From positions 1,678,328 through 1,742,327 of the forward strand of contig NZ_CP087714.1 in assembly GCF_039641995.1 (NCBI RefSeq): DNA of 64,000 bases. Reading direction: 5' to 3'. The notes beneath the pieces were generated by a model. That model did no database searches. It was not told the origin of the DNA and saw only the letters and a list, made by a program, of their open reading frames with translations. Source of the DNA: Geoglobus acetivorans (GTDB lineage Archaea > Halobacteriota > Archaeoglobi > Archaeoglobales > Archaeoglobaceae). Positions 42,649 through 52,238 of the stretch are shown here, in pieces. The stretch's first letter is position 1. Each line of letters starts with the position of its first letter. A program made the translations under genes and the position numbers.

Positions 42649-43287
42649 ATGCTCATACTTGCTCTTGACGTTCTGGAGAGGGATGTGGCACTCGACGTTG
42701 CCCGGAAGTGCGGTGAGTACGTGGACTTCATCAAGGTCAACTACCCGCTCGTTTTATCTGCGGGAATAGATGTTGTTTCCGAACTCTCTGAAATCCGGCC
42801 CGTTATAGCTGATTTTAAGATAGCGGACATCCCGTATACCGCATCTCTCATCGCGGACATTGCCTTCAGGCATGGGGTCAGGGCAGTTATAGCCCACGGT
42901 TTTGCCGGAAGTGATATGCTTCGGGCTGTGAGGGATGTGGCTGACAGGCATGGAGGGGAGGTTTATGCCGTAACAGAGCTAAGCAGCCAGGGAGGGAGAG
43001 AGTTCATGACCCGCCACACTCTCGAGATTGTTGATGTTGCCAAGGAGGTCGGCTGCGACGGACTCATAGCCCCCGCCACGAGGCCTGAGAGGATTGCGGA
43101 GATAAAGAAGAGGGCTGAAAACCTCAGAGTCATCTGCCCGGGAGTCGGGGCTCAGGGGGGAAGGCTCGAGGACGTTCTGAAGGCTGGAGCCGACGGGATC
43201 ATCGTGGGCAGGACGATATATCAGTCCGAGGATCCTGCCAGAACTGCGAGAGAGATCCGCGAGAGGATTGACGGATTGATGAAATAA
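42649..43287 (+). CDS. pyrF: Orotidine 5'-phosphate decarboxylase
   Basis: A 212-residue TIM barrel that makes UMP from OMP. Catalytic residues are in [11 protein letters not shown] (the D-x-K-x2-D motif), with phosphate-binding segments CPGVGAQGG and [18 protein letters not shown] separates it from the related hexulose-phosphate synthase. No ribosome binding site is clear, and ATTTAAAAT about 25 bases before the ATG suggests a leaderless transcript. Confidence 0.95.
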   Translation: MLILALDVLERDVALDVARKCGEYVDFIKVNYPLVLSAGIDVVSELSEIRPVIADFKIADIPYTASLIADIAFRHGVRAVIAHGFAGSDMLRAVRDVADRHGGEVYAVTELSSQGGREFMTRHTLEIVDVAKEVGCDGLIAPATRPERIAEIKKRAENLRVICPGVGAQGGRLEDVLKAGADGIIVGRTIYQSEDPARTAREIRERIDGLMK

Positions 43288-43310
43288 AAGGTAAATTGCG
43301 GTTGAAGGGA

Positions 43311-43919
43311 CTACTTTATCCAGACCCTTCTCCCCTTCTCAATGTACAGCATTCTTGCGCCCGTTTTCGCAAGGATGTCTCCAATCCTCTCCAGAAATCT
43401 TGCTGAGAATATCAGGCACAGGGTTTCGTCGGTCATCTCTTCCCCTTTCAGCTTGTCTATGATGTCCCTGCTCTTTCTGTCGATCATGTCGTCTCTCGTC
43501 ATGAGTTTGTCCGCAATGCTTTCAACATCTCCCTGCAGTGCTGACTCCAGGATGTCGAACATTTCCAGCAGGACTTTCCTTATTTCCTCAAGCTCCTCCC
43601 TGAATCTGGTCGCCCTGCATCTCGAGATTTTCAGGGCGTAATCCACGATCCTCTCGTAATTTCCTGAGATTCTCATTATCGTTGCGAGGAACCTCAAATC
43701 CCTTGCAACCGGCTGGAACAGGGCAACCGCTCCCAGAGCCTCGTTTTCGATATCTGTATTCAGAATATCCGAATACCTTTCAAGCTCGTCTATCTTGACT
43801 GCGCTGTTTTCATCTCCAAAAAGGGCATCTATGCAGAGCTCAACCGAGTTTTTTGCTATACCGTGAAGCTCGACAACCTCCTCCTTAATTTTTTCAAGCC
43901 TTTCATCAAGAACTCTCAT
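43311..43919 (-). CDS. phoU: PhoU-type phosphate regulator
   Basis: A 202-residue two-repeat helical bundle from ATG 43919, which has GGAGGT six bases upstream inside the arsC end (frame open to 43958). The repeats include ENEALGAVALFQPVARDLRF and FLATIMRISGNYERI, with typical E-x3-D metal-binding patterns. PhoU dampens phosphate uptake, usually by acting on PstB. It is the last gene of the pst operon, overlapping arsC by 14 bases. Confidence 0.92.
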   Translation of the reverse strand: MRVLDERLEKIKEEVVELHGIAKNSVELCIDALFGDENSAVKIDELERYSDILNTDIENEALGAVALFQPVARDLRFLATIMRISGNYERIVDYALKISRCRATRFREELEEIRKVLLEMFDILESALQGDVESIADKLMTRDDMIDRKSRDIIDKLKGEEMTDETLCLIFSARFLERIGDILAKTGARMLYIEKGRRVWIK

Positions 43920-44301
43920 CTTCCAACCTCCGTAAAAGCTCCCTAACCTTATCCTCAATCATGGATAGCGTTTTCAAATATTCATCCACACCCTTACCCT
44001 TCGGGTCCTCGACATACCATCTCTCAACATTTCTGTGGGGGACGTTTACGCATGCACTTTCCCCGCACACAGCTATGACGACCTCATAACTCTCTAAATT
44101 AACATCTTTGAGGCTTTTTGGCCTCCCCTCATTGACTCTATAGCCCCTCTTTTCCAGTATCTCCACCGCCTTACCGTCGTACTCCTTTCCGGCCTCAACT
44201 CCGGCGCTCTCGGCTTTCCAGCTTTTGGCAAGGCTGTTAAAGACCGTTTCTGCCATCACGCTCCTGCACGTGTTCTCTATGCAGACGAACAGCACTTTCA
44301 T
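43906..44301 (-). CDS. arsC: Arsenate reductase, low-molecular-weight phosphatase fold
   Basis: A 131-residue LMW-phosphatase-fold protein with the phosphate loop CIENTCRS (C7-x5-R13), and cysteines C12, C79 and C84 placed like the redox cascade of thioredoxin-coupled ArsC enzymes. DPKG near residue 99 holds the general acid. A tyrosine phosphatase is the alternative, but the extra cysteines and location favour arsenate reductase. It lies between pstB and phoU with four- and 14-base overlaps, so it would be made when phosphate uptake, the entry route of arsenate, is on. Confidence 0.85.
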   Translation of the reverse strand: MKVLFVCIENTCRSVMAETVFNSLAKSWKAESAGVEAGKEYDGKAVEILEKRGYRVNEGRPKSLKDVNLESYEVVIAVCGESACVNVPHRNVERWYVEDPKGKGVDEYLKTLSMIEDKVRELLRRLEDESS

Positions 44302-45053
44302 CCGACTCTCCCCGTTATGTATCTCTCCGTCAGCTCGTTTTCCGGCTTTTCGAATATCTTCTTCGTTCTGTCATACTCCACAAGCTTGCCCATCCAGAAG
44401 AATGCGGTGTAGTCGCTTATCCTTGCGGCCTGCTGGATGTTGTGGGTCACGACCACCACCGTGTAGTTTCTCTTCAGCTCGACCATCAGCTCTTCTATCT
44501 TTGCCGATGCGATGGGGTCAAGGGCTGAAGTCGGCTCATCGAAGAGGATCACTTCCGGATTGGTCGCTATGGCCCTTGCTATGCAGAGCCTCTGCTGCTG
44601 ACCTCCTGATAGCCTCAACGCCGAGTCGTTGAGCCTGTCCCTGACTTCATCCCAGAGAGCGGCTTTTTTCAGACTGCTCTCCACGATCTCCTTCAGCTTT
44701 TCCCGGTCGTTTATTCCGTGAATTCTCGGTCCATATGCGATGTTGTCAAATATGCTCTTCGGAAACGGGTTCGGATGCTGGAAAACCATTCCTATTCTCC
44801 TTCTGATCTCTACCGGGTCCACGTCTCTGTCGTAGATGTTCTTTCCGTCGAATATCACCTCTCCGGAAACCCTGACGTTGTCAGCAAGCTCCACGAGCCT
44901 GTTCAACGCCCTCAGAAATGTGGACTTCCCGCATCCACTCGGCCCGATAACCGCAGTAACCTTGTTTCTGTAGATCTTCATGCTCACATCGCTGATTCCG
45001 GGCTTTTCGCCGTAATATACGGTGAGATTTTTTATATCGAATATGTGCCCCAT
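44298..45053 (-). CDS. pstB: Phosphate ABC transporter ATP-binding protein
   Basis: A 251-residue ABC ATPase with Walker [10 protein letters not shown] (about 35-43), Q loop [10 protein letters not shown], signature LSGGQQQR, Walker [13 protein letters not shown] and the H loop VVTHNIQQA. PstB powers high-affinity phosphate uptake. Its stop overlaps arsC by four bases and it starts four bases after pstA ends. Confidence 0.97.
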   Translation of the reverse strand: MGHIFDIKNLTVYYGEKPGISDVSMKIYRNKVTAVIGPSGCGKSTFLRALNRLVELADNVRVSGEVIFDGKNIYDRDVDPVEIRRRIGMVFQHPNPFPKSIFDNIAYGPRIHGINDREKLKEIVESSLKKAALWDEVRDRLNDSALRLSGGQQQRLCIARAIATNPEVILFDEPTSALDPIASAKIEELMVELKRNYTVVVVTHNIQQAARISDYTAFFWMGKLVEYDRTKKIFEKPENELTERYITGRVG

Positions 45054-45057
45054 CCAC

Positions 45058-45912
45058 TCACCCCCATAGCTTTTTCCTGTAATGGTTTCTCAGGTAAATT
45101 GCCAGTGCGTTCATGGACAGCATGATTGCAAGGAGGACGATTATCGCTGCCGGTGCTAGGCCATGGAGAAACTCCTCCTTGGGCATGTCCGTCCACATGA
45201 ATATCTGCATCGGTAACGGTGAATACGTGCTGAAGATGCTTTTTGGTGCGGTGAAAATAGTTGTGGCTGCGCCGATCATGATGAGCGGGGCTGTTTCGCC
45301 TATCGCCCTCGACAGTGAGAGTATAACGCCCGTGAGTATTCCCGGAATTGACGATGGGAGAACGACGTTCCTTATGGTCTGCCACTTTGAGGCTCCGAGA
45401 CCTATCGAAGCTTCTCTCAGTGAGTCGGGAACAGCCCTGATGGCCTCCTGTGATGAGACTATGACTGTGGGCAGGATGAGCAGGGATAGCGTGAGGGAGC
45501 CGGCAAGAATGCTGCCCGCTCCGATGTGGAGTGTCGAAACGAAAAGTCCGAGTCCGAGAAGACCGTAAACGATGGAGGGAACGGCTGCCAGATTTGAGAT
45601 GTTTATCTCCAGAATCTGCTTGAATCTGCTCCTCCTTCCGTATTCCTCAAGATAGATGGCTGCGCCGACTCCAAGGGGAACCGAAAAGACTCCGACCAGA
45701 ATCATCGACATAATCGTTCCCACGATTGAGGGGTAAATTCCGGCCCTGTCCGGGAACCTTGAGGGCGGTGAGGTCAGGAACTGGACATCGATCCAGTTTA
45801 CGGCCTCGTAAAACGTCAGCGCAAGCAGCGCTGAGAGGATGGTTATTCCCGCAAGGGTTGCGACGAGCGTAAGAGCCATGAACATTTTTTCCTTCCATCC
45901 ATCTCCCTTCAT
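45058..45912 (-). CDS. pstA: Phosphate ABC transporter permease PstA
   Basis: A 284-residue permease with six predicted membrane helices and the coupling segment [20 protein letters not shown] then [12 protein letters not shown] that contacts Pst[21 protein letters not shown] and [12 protein letters not shown] are usual PstA blocks. It overlaps pstC by four bases. Confidence 0.95.
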   Translation of the reverse strand: MKGDGWKEKMFMALTLVATLAGITILSALLALTFYEAVNWIDVQFLTSPPSRFPDRAGIYPSIVGTIMSMILVGVFSVPLGVGAAIYLEEYGRRSRFKQILEINISNLAAVPSIVYGLLGLGLFVSTLHIGAGSILAGSLTLSLLILPTVIVSSQEAIRAVPDSLREASIGLGASKWQTIRNVVLPSSIPGILTGVILSLSRAIGETAPLIMIGAATTIFTAPKSIFSTYSPLPMQIFMWTDMPKEEFLHGLAPAAIIVLLAIMLSMNALAIYLRNHYRKKLWG

Positions 45913-46811
45913 CTGTACACCTCCCTGTACTTCATCTTAACAAAGTAGCTCACGGTGTTCAGGGCGAGGGTCATCAGGAACAGCGTGAATCCTATGGCGA
46001 ACAGGCTCTTGTAGGCCAGGCTGTGTCCGCTCACATCACTTAGGCCGAGCTCAACCATCGCCGCAGTCATTGTTTCTATGGACTTCGTCCAGTCTGCAGG
46101 GTTCAGTATGTTCGCAAGTCTCGGCGTTCTGCCCGCCGCTATCGTGACCGCCATCGTCTCTCCTATCGCTCTCGAGATTCCTAGGATGAAGCTTGCGATG
46201 ATCCCTGAAAGGGCAGAGGGTATCACGATTGTCAAAATGACCCTCGGTTTTCTGGCTCCGAGTGCGTATCCTGCCTCTCTCAGCGACCTCGGAACGGCTC
46301 TGATTGCATCCTCGCTTATGCTCGCGACGATCGGGATTATCATTATCCCGACGACTATTGAAGCGCTGAGGGCATTATACGCCTGCAGGTCGGGCACGAG
46401 ATTTTTCAGAAACGGAGTTATGTATGCGAAAGCGAAGAACCCGTAAACGACTGTGGGTACGCCCGCAAGGATTTCGAGCATGGGTTTGAGGATGTTCCTC
46501 ACCCTCTCGCTTGCGTACTCGCTCAGATATATTGCTGAAAGAAGTCCCGCCGGAATCGCTATGAGGGCTGAGCCGATCGTAATCATGAGCGTTCCAGAGA
46601 CGAGTGGCAGGACCCCGTAGGCGTAGGGCTTAATCGTGGGAGTCCACTTCATGCCCGTGAAAAATTCAACAGGTGAGACCGAGAGGAAAAAAGTTGCACT
46701 CTCAGACAGAAGTATGTAGATTATGCTGAATGTTACGAATACCGTGAGAAGTGTGCAGATGAGCAGGACGGTTTTTATCAGACTTTCCGTGACTTTCTTA
46801 CTGGAATTCAA
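45909..46811 (-). CDS. pstC: Phosphate ABC transporter permease PstC
   Basis: A 300-residue permease with six membrane helices. Family segments are FGVLPLVSGTL-like YGVLPLVSGTL, VVYGFFAFAYITP and the coupling loop EDAIRAVPRSLREAGYALGA. GETMAVTIAAG matches the conserved PstC glycine-rich turn. It follows pstS by 44 bases and pairs with PstA to form the channel. Confidence 0.95.
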   Translation of the reverse strand: MNSSKKVTESLIKTVLLICTLLTVFVTFSIIYILLSESATFFLSVSPVEFFTGMKWTPTIKPYAYGVLPLVSGTLMITIGSALIAIPAGLLSAIYLSEYASERVRNILKPMLEILAGVPTVVYGFFAFAYITPFLKNLVPDLQAYNALSASIVVGIMIIPIVASISEDAIRAVPRSLREAGYALGARKPRVILTIVIPSALSGIIASFILGISRAIGETMAVTIAAGRTPRLANILNPADWTKSIETMTAAMVELGLSDVSGHSLAYKSLFAIGFTLFLMTLALNTVSYFVKMKYREVYR

Positions 46812-46855
46812 TCAATCCACCTCCTGAAAAAAATTTGGGAAAAACCTGGTTCCCC

Positions 46856-47839
46856 TTACTCCACCCCCAGCTCTTTCAGTGCGTCGTTAAACTTCTTGAG
46901 GTTCTCCTCCTTGATTTTTTCGCTAACCGGAATGTATCCTATCTCTTCAACAATTCCGCTGTCAAGGTTCTCCAGGTAGAACTTCACGAACTCCCTGACT
47001 GCAGGCTTCTTGAGCGCCTCCTTGTTCACGTAGATGAACAGAGGTCTGGCGAGTGGATATTCTCCGCTCTGTCCGGACTCGATGGACGGAGCGACGCAGG
47101 CCCCCGTCTCGGGGTTCTTGATCTCCACCGCCTTAACCCTGTCCTTGTTTTCGAGGTAGTATGCAAGCCCCAGGTATCCCATTGCGTACTTGTCCCTTGC
47201 AACCGCCATTATTATCGTGTTGTCCTCCTCTGTTCCGTGGTAATCCTGTCTGTGGGCTCCTGATTCGCCAACAACGTGCTCGGTGAAGAAGTCGAAGGTT
47301 CCGGAAGCTGAAGTCGGCCCGTACAGGTTCATGTTTTCATCGGGCCAGTCCGGATTGACATCGCTCCACTTCGTCACGTTTCCGGTGGCATCAGGTCCCC
47401 ATATCTTCTTCAGGTCTTCAAAGCTCAAACAGCCGACCCAGTCGTTTTCCGGATTGACGATTACTGACAGGGCATCATACCCCACAAGAAATTCTATCGG
47501 CTCGACACCGTTCTCCTTCGCTGCATCAAGCTCTTCCTGCTTTATCGGTCTGCTCGCATCGTTTATGTCAGCATGCCCCGGAATGAAGAAGTTCTTGAAT
47601 CCTCCACCTGTGCCTGTGGACTGCACGGATACGACAACGTCCGGGTGGAGCCTGCTGAACTCCTCTCCGATTGCTATTGTTATGGGGTACACTGTTGAGC
47701 TTCCGGCAATCTTAACTTCTCCGCTAAGTTTCATGCCCTCTGTCTTCTCCGTTTCCTCAGTGCTCTGCTGTGTGCAGCCAGCAGCGATGAGGGTCAGGAG
47801 CAGTGCTATAACCAGAACCAGACTGACTTTTTTCCGCAT
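46856..47839 (-). CDS. pstS: Phosphate-binding lipoprotein PstS
   Basis: A 327-residue periplasmic-type binding protein with a signal peptide and lipobox ending IAAGC (Cys 22), so it is membrane anchored. Phosphate-binding motifs include IAGSSTVYPI, STGTGGGFKNF, DASRPIK and TSASGTFDFF. It is the first gene of the operon. The ATG is about 25 bases from a TATA element and lacks a ribosome binding site, indicating a leaderless transcript. Confidence 0.96.
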   Translation of the reverse strand: MRKKVSLVLVIALLLTLIAAGCTQQSTEETEKTEGMKLSGEVKIAGSSTVYPITIAIGEEFSRLHPDVVVSVQSTGTGGGFKNFFIPGHADINDASRPIKQEELDAAKENGVEPIEFLVGYDALSVIVNPENDWVGCLSFEDLKKIWGPDATGNVTKWSDVNPDWPDENMNLYGPTSASGTFDFFTEHVVGESGAHRQDYHGTEEDNTIIMAVARDKYAMGYLGLAYYLENKDRVKAVEIKNPETGACVAPSIESGQSGEYPLARPLFIYVNKEALKKPAVREFVKFYLENLDSGIVEEIGYIPVSEKIKEENLKKFNDALKELGVE

Positions 47840-47854
47840 GTTCGTACTGTTTTA

Positions 47855-47869
47855 CTGAGATATATTTAC
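47855..47869 (-). promoter_or_regulatory. pstS promoter element GTAAATATATCTCAG
   Basis: On the minus strand this 15-mer contains the TATA box of pstS, about 24 bases before the ATG. The divergent AbrB-PhoU gene has almost the same 15-mer (one mismatch) at the same distance from its own ATG. Matching flanks beyond the TATA core suggest a shared operator. Confidence 0.6.
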
Positions 47870-47948
47870 CTTATTGATATACAATACATTTGGCTATATC
47901 TTCACCATTACCATGCTTATCCACATATTCGCATCCTGATTTGGAAAA

Positions 47949-47963
47949 GTAAATATATATCAG
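47949..47963 (+). promoter_or_regulatory. AbrB-PhoU gene promoter element GTAAATATATATCAG
   Basis: Contains the TATA box about 25 bases before ATG 47980 and differs by one base from the element at 47855-47869 in the opposite orientation. The two are separated by 79 bases. Confidence 0.6.
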
Positions 47964-47979
47964 ATGTGAAATTGGGAGT

Positions 47980-48921
47980 ATGAAACGTGTGGCCAGAAAG
48001 ATATTTGTTAGCGGTTCGAGCTTTATAATCTCTCTCCCCAAGGAGTGGATAAGGGATAACTCACTTAAGGCTGGAGACACCGTTTTCTGTGACATTGGTA
48101 AGGACTCTCTCACGATAAGGCCGAGGCTCGACAAGGCCAATCCCAGAGAATCGAGGATTGATGAGGAAGAAGACGAAAAGATGCTTCTCAGGAAAATAAT
48201 ATCCCACTATCTTGCGGGTTACGAGACGATAAGGATTCCCGTTAATGAGAGGACGAGAAGGGCTGTATACAACGCAACCGCACTGCTCATAGGTGCTGAA
48301 ATTCTGGAGGATTCTGGAAACGAGATCTGGATGGAAGTGTTTGTGGATGAGAGAAGATTCAGGGTGGATGACCTGCTCGAGAGGATGGGCAACACCGTGA
48401 TCTCCATGCTGAAGGACTTCAGAAAGAATCTGGTTGAATACGACCCCGCATCCATAGAAGTAATCCTTCAGAGAGAAAATGAGGTTGACAGGCTTTATTT
48501 TCTGATATTGAGGATTCTCAAATCTGCCCTTAGGTACTCTGACATTCTGGAAGTTCTCGATCTATCTCCCATAGAAATCCTGGGAACGAGGACCGCTATA
48601 AAGAACATCGAGAGGGTTGGAGACCACCTCCACGGGATGACCTCCAATCTCAGGATGTGCGAGACCAATCTGATGGAGCTTGAAAAGCCCGCAGAAGAGG
48701 CTGAAACTGCCTTCAGGCTTTCCCTAACCTCCCTTTTCAAGCGGGACGAGGCAATAGCAAGGGACGTGTTTGCGATCGCAGACTCGTTTGGTGTGCCGAG
48801 GATAAAGCCCGCTGAGATGAAGGACATGGTTCTGGTTTCCGGCCTGTTGAGCGGTCTGGAGAGGATTGTGGGATACAGCGAGGACATAGCCGAGATAACG
48901 CTGAACCTTGCGACACCGTGA
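47980..48921 (+). CDS. AbrB-PhoU fusion regulator of phosphate uptake
   Basis: A 313-residue protein. The N-terminal 47 residues form a SpoVT/AbrB DNA-binding hairpin (ARKIFVSGSSFIISLPKEWI then RDNSLKAGDTV). The rest is a PhoU-like two-repeat helical bundle (blocks NTVISMLKDFRKNL and TAIKNIERVGDHLHGMTSNL). Archaeal proteins of this type probably regulate pst genes in response to phosphate, with the PhoU part sensing PstB or metal-phosphate. It is divergent from pstS, and both promoters carry a near-identical element, fitting autoregulation and pst control. Confidence 0.9.
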   Translation: MKRVARKIFVSGSSFIISLPKEWIRDNSLKAGDTVFCDIGKDSLTIRPRLDKANPRESRIDEEEDEKMLLRKIISHYLAGYETIRIPVNERTRRAVYNATALLIGAEILEDSGNEIWMEVFVDERRFRVDDLLERMGNTVISMLKDFRKNLVEYDPASIEVILQRENEVDRLYFLILRILKSALRYSDILEVLDLSPIEILGTRTAIKNIERVGDHLHGMTSNLRMCETNLMELEKPAEEAETAFRLSLTSLFKRDEAIARDVFAIADSFGVPRIKPAEMKDMVLVSGLLSGLERIVGYSEDIAEITLNLATP

Positions 48922-48985
48922 TGTTAAAATATTATAAATCGTAATTGACAGCAATTCTTAAATTACGAGGCTGTGAAGGGGGGCC

Positions 48986-50185
48986 ATGAAGAACATATTT
49001 GTTGAGGAGTTAGTTCACACTCCTGTTGAGAATCAAAAGGTCGAAATTGTTGAAAGGAAGGGTATCGGTCATCCTGATTCAATAGCTGATGGTATCGCAG
49101 AGGCGATGAGCAGGGCACTGAGCAAGGAGTACCTCAAGAGAGTTGGGGTAGTGCTGCACCACAACACCGATGAGACCCAGATCGTTGCAGGGAGGGCGAA
49201 AACCGCATTTGGTGGAGGAGAGGTCATACAGCCCATATACATTCTCCTTGTTGGCAGGGCAACGAAGTACTTCGACGGCATAGACATTCCAGCTGACCGG
49301 GTTGCCCTCAAGGCAGCAAAGGACTACGTGAGAAGTGCCATGAGGAATCTCGACCCTGAAACAGACATAGTATTCGACGTGAGGCTTGGTGAGGGCTCAA
49401 CTGATCTGAAAGAGGTCTTTGAGAGGAAGGGTGGCAAGGCACCACTTTCGAACGATACGAGTTTTGGCATCGGCTTTGCCCCGTTCACCGAAACGGAGAA
49501 TCTGGTCTACAACGTTGAGAGAAGAATATATGAGGAGTTCAGAAAGAAGGAGAAGGCCATTGGCGAGGACGTCAAGGTAATGGGCCTGAGAGAGGGGGAT
49601 AAAATCAGGCTCACAATAGCCTGTGCCTTCGTTGACAGACATGTGTCCAGTGTGAAGGAGTACCTTGCGGTGAAGGAGGAGCTTACGGACTTTGTGAGGG
49701 GAATCTCTTCAGAGTACACCTCCAGAGAGGTTGAGGTTGCCGTCAACACGGCCGACAACATTGACAAGGAAGTCGTGTACCTCACGGTCACGGGGACCTC
49801 TGCCGAGAACGGAGATGATGGAAGTGTTGGCAGGGGCAACAGGTGCAACGGCCTGATAACTCCGGGCAGACCCATGTCCATGGAGGCATCGAGCGGAAAG
49901 AACCCGATAAACCACGTCGGAAAGATATACAACCTCCTCGCAAACAGGATTGCCTGGGACTGCTACGAGGCCATCGAGGGCATCAAGGAGGTCTACGTCC
50001 GCATTCTCTCCCAGATCGGAAAGCCAATTGACGAACCCAAGGCTCTCAGCATTCAGATAGTCCCCGAGAACGGATACGATGTGGAGAGGATGGAGTCCAA
50101 GGCGAGAACCGTCGCGGATGAATGGCTCAACGACATCACGAAGATAACCGATATGGTCATCAACGGGGAACTCAAAACATTCTAA
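48986..50185 (+). CDS. mat: Archaeal S-adenosylmethionine synthetase
   Basis: A 399-residue methionine adenosyltransferase of the archaeal family, which shares little sequence with bacterial MetK. Characteristic segments are [20 protein letters not shown] near residue 24, [13 protein letters not shown], and [20 protein letters not shown] in the C-terminal half. It makes SAM from methionine and ATP. The ATG has AGGGGGG upstream, and TTATAAATC near 48933 is the likely TATA box. Confidence 0.97.
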   Translation: MKNIFVEELVHTPVENQKVEIVERKGIGHPDSIADGIAEAMSRALSKEYLKRVGVVLHHNTDETQIVAGRAKTAFGGGEVIQPIYILLVGRATKYFDGIDIPADRVALKAAKDYVRSAMRNLDPETDIVFDVRLGEGSTDLKEVFERKGGKAPLSNDTSFGIGFAPFTETENLVYNVERRIYEEFRKKEKAIGEDVKVMGLREGDKIRLTIACAFVDRHVSSVKEYLAVKEELTDFVRGISSEYTSREVEVAVNTADNIDKEVVYLTVTGTSAENGDDGSVGRGNRCNGLITPGRPMSMEASSGKNPINHVGKIYNLLANRIAWDCYEAIEGIKEVYVRILSQIGKPIDEPKALSIQIVPENGYDVERMESKARTVADEWLNDITKITDMVINGELKTF

Positions 50186-50200
50186 TACCTCTTTTGCCCA

Positions 50201-50207
50201 TTTTTTT
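50201..50207 (+). terminator. T-run terminator after the SAM synthetase gene
   Basis: Seven consecutive T 16 bases after the stop codon, preceded by another T4 at 50192-50195. Archaeal termination often occurs at such oligo-T stretches. It lies immediately before the nreA GTG, so some read-through or an upstream promoter is needed for that gene. Confidence 0.35.
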
Positions 50208-50209
50208 CC

Positions 50210-51406
50210 GTGCTGTGTGTCAGGTGCAAGGGAAAGCTCCTCTGCGGGAAGAGCTTTTGCCCGATCATCCGGGCTTTCAAGTCTGCAAGCTTCGAACTCA
50301 GGGATGTTGACGAGAAACCAACCCCGCCGTCAGTTTTTGTCGGGAGAATTGGCTATCCGAAGGTCTTTGCTGGACCGATGATAGTCCTCGGAGGGGAAAA
50401 CCCCGAGGTTTATGAAAATCCGGCAGGTTACTCCCAGAGGGTTGAAGACGTCATAGCCCTGAGAATGTCCCTTGCAAGAACCTACTCTCAGTTTTCTGTT
50501 CAGTCTGCAGGAAACCCCGACAGAAATCTCATGGAGATTCAGGAGATTGCCAGCAGCGTCAGAAATCTGGATGTCGAGGCAGAATACGAGAAGGTGATAA
50601 AAAAACCTGCCATTGACGACATCCTGATGCCTTCGGGAGTTTCAGCATTTTTCAGGAGGATGAAGGTAACCTCGAACCCCAAAATCCCGTCCAAGGTTGA
50701 GAAGGTCAGTGACGATGAGCTCAAAGCCGTGAATGCAGTAATGGAGCTTTACGAGGAAAATCTTCCGACGTCTTACATCCAGAGGGTGTTCTCTGTCGGG
50801 CTGCTGGGGGTGGAGAAAAAGCTCGTCCCGACAAGGTGGAGCATCACCGCCGTGCATGACATCATCGCGGAAAACCTGAAGAGGGAAATAGCGGATTTTG
50901 AGAGGATAAACGACTGTCTGCTTTTCAGCTACGAACACTACGGAAATCACTTTGAGGTAATCCTTTACCCCTCGTCATACTGCTTCCAGCTTGTGGAAAT
51001 CTGGATGGAAAAGAGTCTGTGGAGCCCTGAAAACGTCTGGATTGGCTCAGACAGCGAGGGTCTTGGGAGGAAGAGGGACTACTCTGAACTTTCTGGAGGG
51101 TATTACGCTGCGAGACTCCCGGTTCTTGAGTACCTGCACTCAAGAAGGAGGCAGGCAGGAGCAATTGTTTTGAGAGAGATAAGGCCGGAATACTCAGCCC
51201 CCCTCGGCGTATGGGTCGTGGAGGAGGGAGTCAGGAGGGCAATGAACTCCAGACCTGAAAGGTTCTCGAGCCTGAATGAAGCTGTGGAGCAGGCATCAAA
51301 AAGAATGAGGGTGAGCAAAAGTCTGTGGGAGAAGCACCTCAAATTTACCGCACAGCAGACTCTGGATCTATTCCTCCGTAACTCCTCGCGCCCACCCTCT
51401 CAATGA
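50210..51406 (+). CDS. nreA: DNA repair protein NreA
   Basis: A 398-residue archaeal Nre protein. The N-terminus has a C4 zinc-finger-like arrangement (C3, C6, C12, C17), the body carries family blocks RIGYPKVFAGPMIVLG and LLGVEKKLVPTRWSITAVHD, and the C-terminus has QQTLDLFL (382-389), a PCNA-interacting motif. NreA proteins take part in DNA damage repair through PCNA. The start is GTG without a ribosome binding site. Its last 62 bases overlap the end of the convergent PfkB kinase gene, so the PCNA motif is coded in DNA that is coding on both strands. Confidence 0.93.
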   Translation: MLCVRCKGKLLCGKSFCPIIRAFKSASFELRDVDEKPTPPSVFVGRIGYPKVFAGPMIVLGGENPEVYENPAGYSQRVEDVIALRMSLARTYSQFSVQSAGNPDRNLMEIQEIASSVRNLDVEAEYEKVIKKPAIDDILMPSGVSAFFRRMKVTSNPKIPSKVEKVSDDELKAVNAVMELYEENLPTSYIQRVFSVGLLGVEKKLVPTRWSITAVHDIIAENLKREIADFERINDCLLFSYEHYGNHFEVILYPSSYCFQLVEIWMEKSLWSPENVWIGSDSEGLGRKRDYSELSGGYYAARLPVLEYLHSRRRQAGAIVLREIRPEYSAPLGVWVVEEGVRRAMNSRPERFSSLNEAVEQASKRMRVSKSLWEKHLKFTAQQTLDLFLRNSSRPPSQ

Positions 51407-52238
51407 GCTTTGAGGCCACGTAGTTGCCAATCTTCGCAGACTCCACAATGTCCTTGTTCCTCTGCAGGCCGTAGAGGAAGCCCGCATTGAACGCATCCCC
51501 CGCGCCTGTCGTATCCACAGGGTTTGAGGGAAACGCCTTTACAAATTCCTCTGTCCCTCCGTCAGAGACAAAACAGCCCTCCTTTCCGAGTTTCACCGCA
51601 ACAATCTCAACTCCCAGGCTGTGAGTCTCTCCAACTGCATCCCTCCAGTCCATTCCGAATACAATCTCAAGCTCTTTCCGGTTGGGCAGAAAGACTGTCG
51701 TCTCCTTCAGCAGCCTTTCAAGCCCCTTCAGCCCCTTCTCCGCATAGGGCATTCCGGGATCGAGGCTTACCCTCTCTGCTCTTTTAGCAACCCTGATCTG
51801 GGATCTGAATGAATCATCACCCATCCTGCAGATGAAGGAGGTCATGTGGATGATTTCAGATTTTTCAACAACATCCCAGTTGATCTCATCTTCCCTGATT
51901 GTGTCGTTGACGCCCGGATCGACCAGTATGGCCCTCTCTCCTTCCCTGTCGACGAATATCATCGCAACGCCACTTCTGCCCTCGGCCCTGATTATTCCGG
52001 AGGTGTCTACTCTTCTGTTTTCAAAATCACCTATCAGAATTCTGCCCTCCTCATCACTCCCGACCTTGCCTATGAAGGACGTTCTCACACCAAAGGTGGC
52101 AAGTCCGGCGATGGTGTTAGCCGCACTCCCTCCCGGGTGGAGATCCACGTCAATCACAAAGCCTTCCTCATCCTTTGAGGGTATTTTGTCAACCAGGTAT
52201 ATCTTGTCGAGGTTCAGCGCCCCAAATCCAGCAATCAT
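51345..52238 (-). CDS. PfkB-family sugar/nucleoside kinase
   Basis: A 297-residue ribokinase-fold kinase. N-terminal GGSAANTIAGLATFGV and C-terminal DTTGAGDAFNAGFLYGL are the two PfkB signatures; Asp in GAGD is the catalytic base. Substrates of archaeal members include nucleosides, ribose and ADP-dependent sugar phosphates, and cannot be fixed here. It overlaps the HAD phosphatase gene by four bases at its start (GGTGA upstream) and nreA at its end. Confidence 0.88.
   Translation of the reverse strand: MIAGFGALNLDKIYLVDKIPSKDEEGFVIDVDLHPGGSAANTIAGLATFGVRTSFIGKVGSDEEGRILIGDFENRRVDTSGIIRAEGRSGVAMIFVDREGERAILVDPGVNDTIREDEINWDVVEKSEIIHMTSFICRMGDDSFRSQIRVAKRAERVSLDPGMPYAEKGLKGLERLLKETTVFLPNRKELEIVFGMDWRDAVGETHSLGVEIVAVKLGKEGCFVSDGGTEEFVKAFPSNPVDTTGAGDAFNAGFLYGLQRNKDIVESAKIGNYVASKLIERVGARSYGGIDPESAVR

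Noticed and set aside
42649-43287. Hexulose-6-phosphate synthase instead of PyrF, given hexuloisomerase next door.
   Set aside because: The VGAQGG phosphate-binding motif and DFKIADIP pattern are those of OMP decarboxylase.
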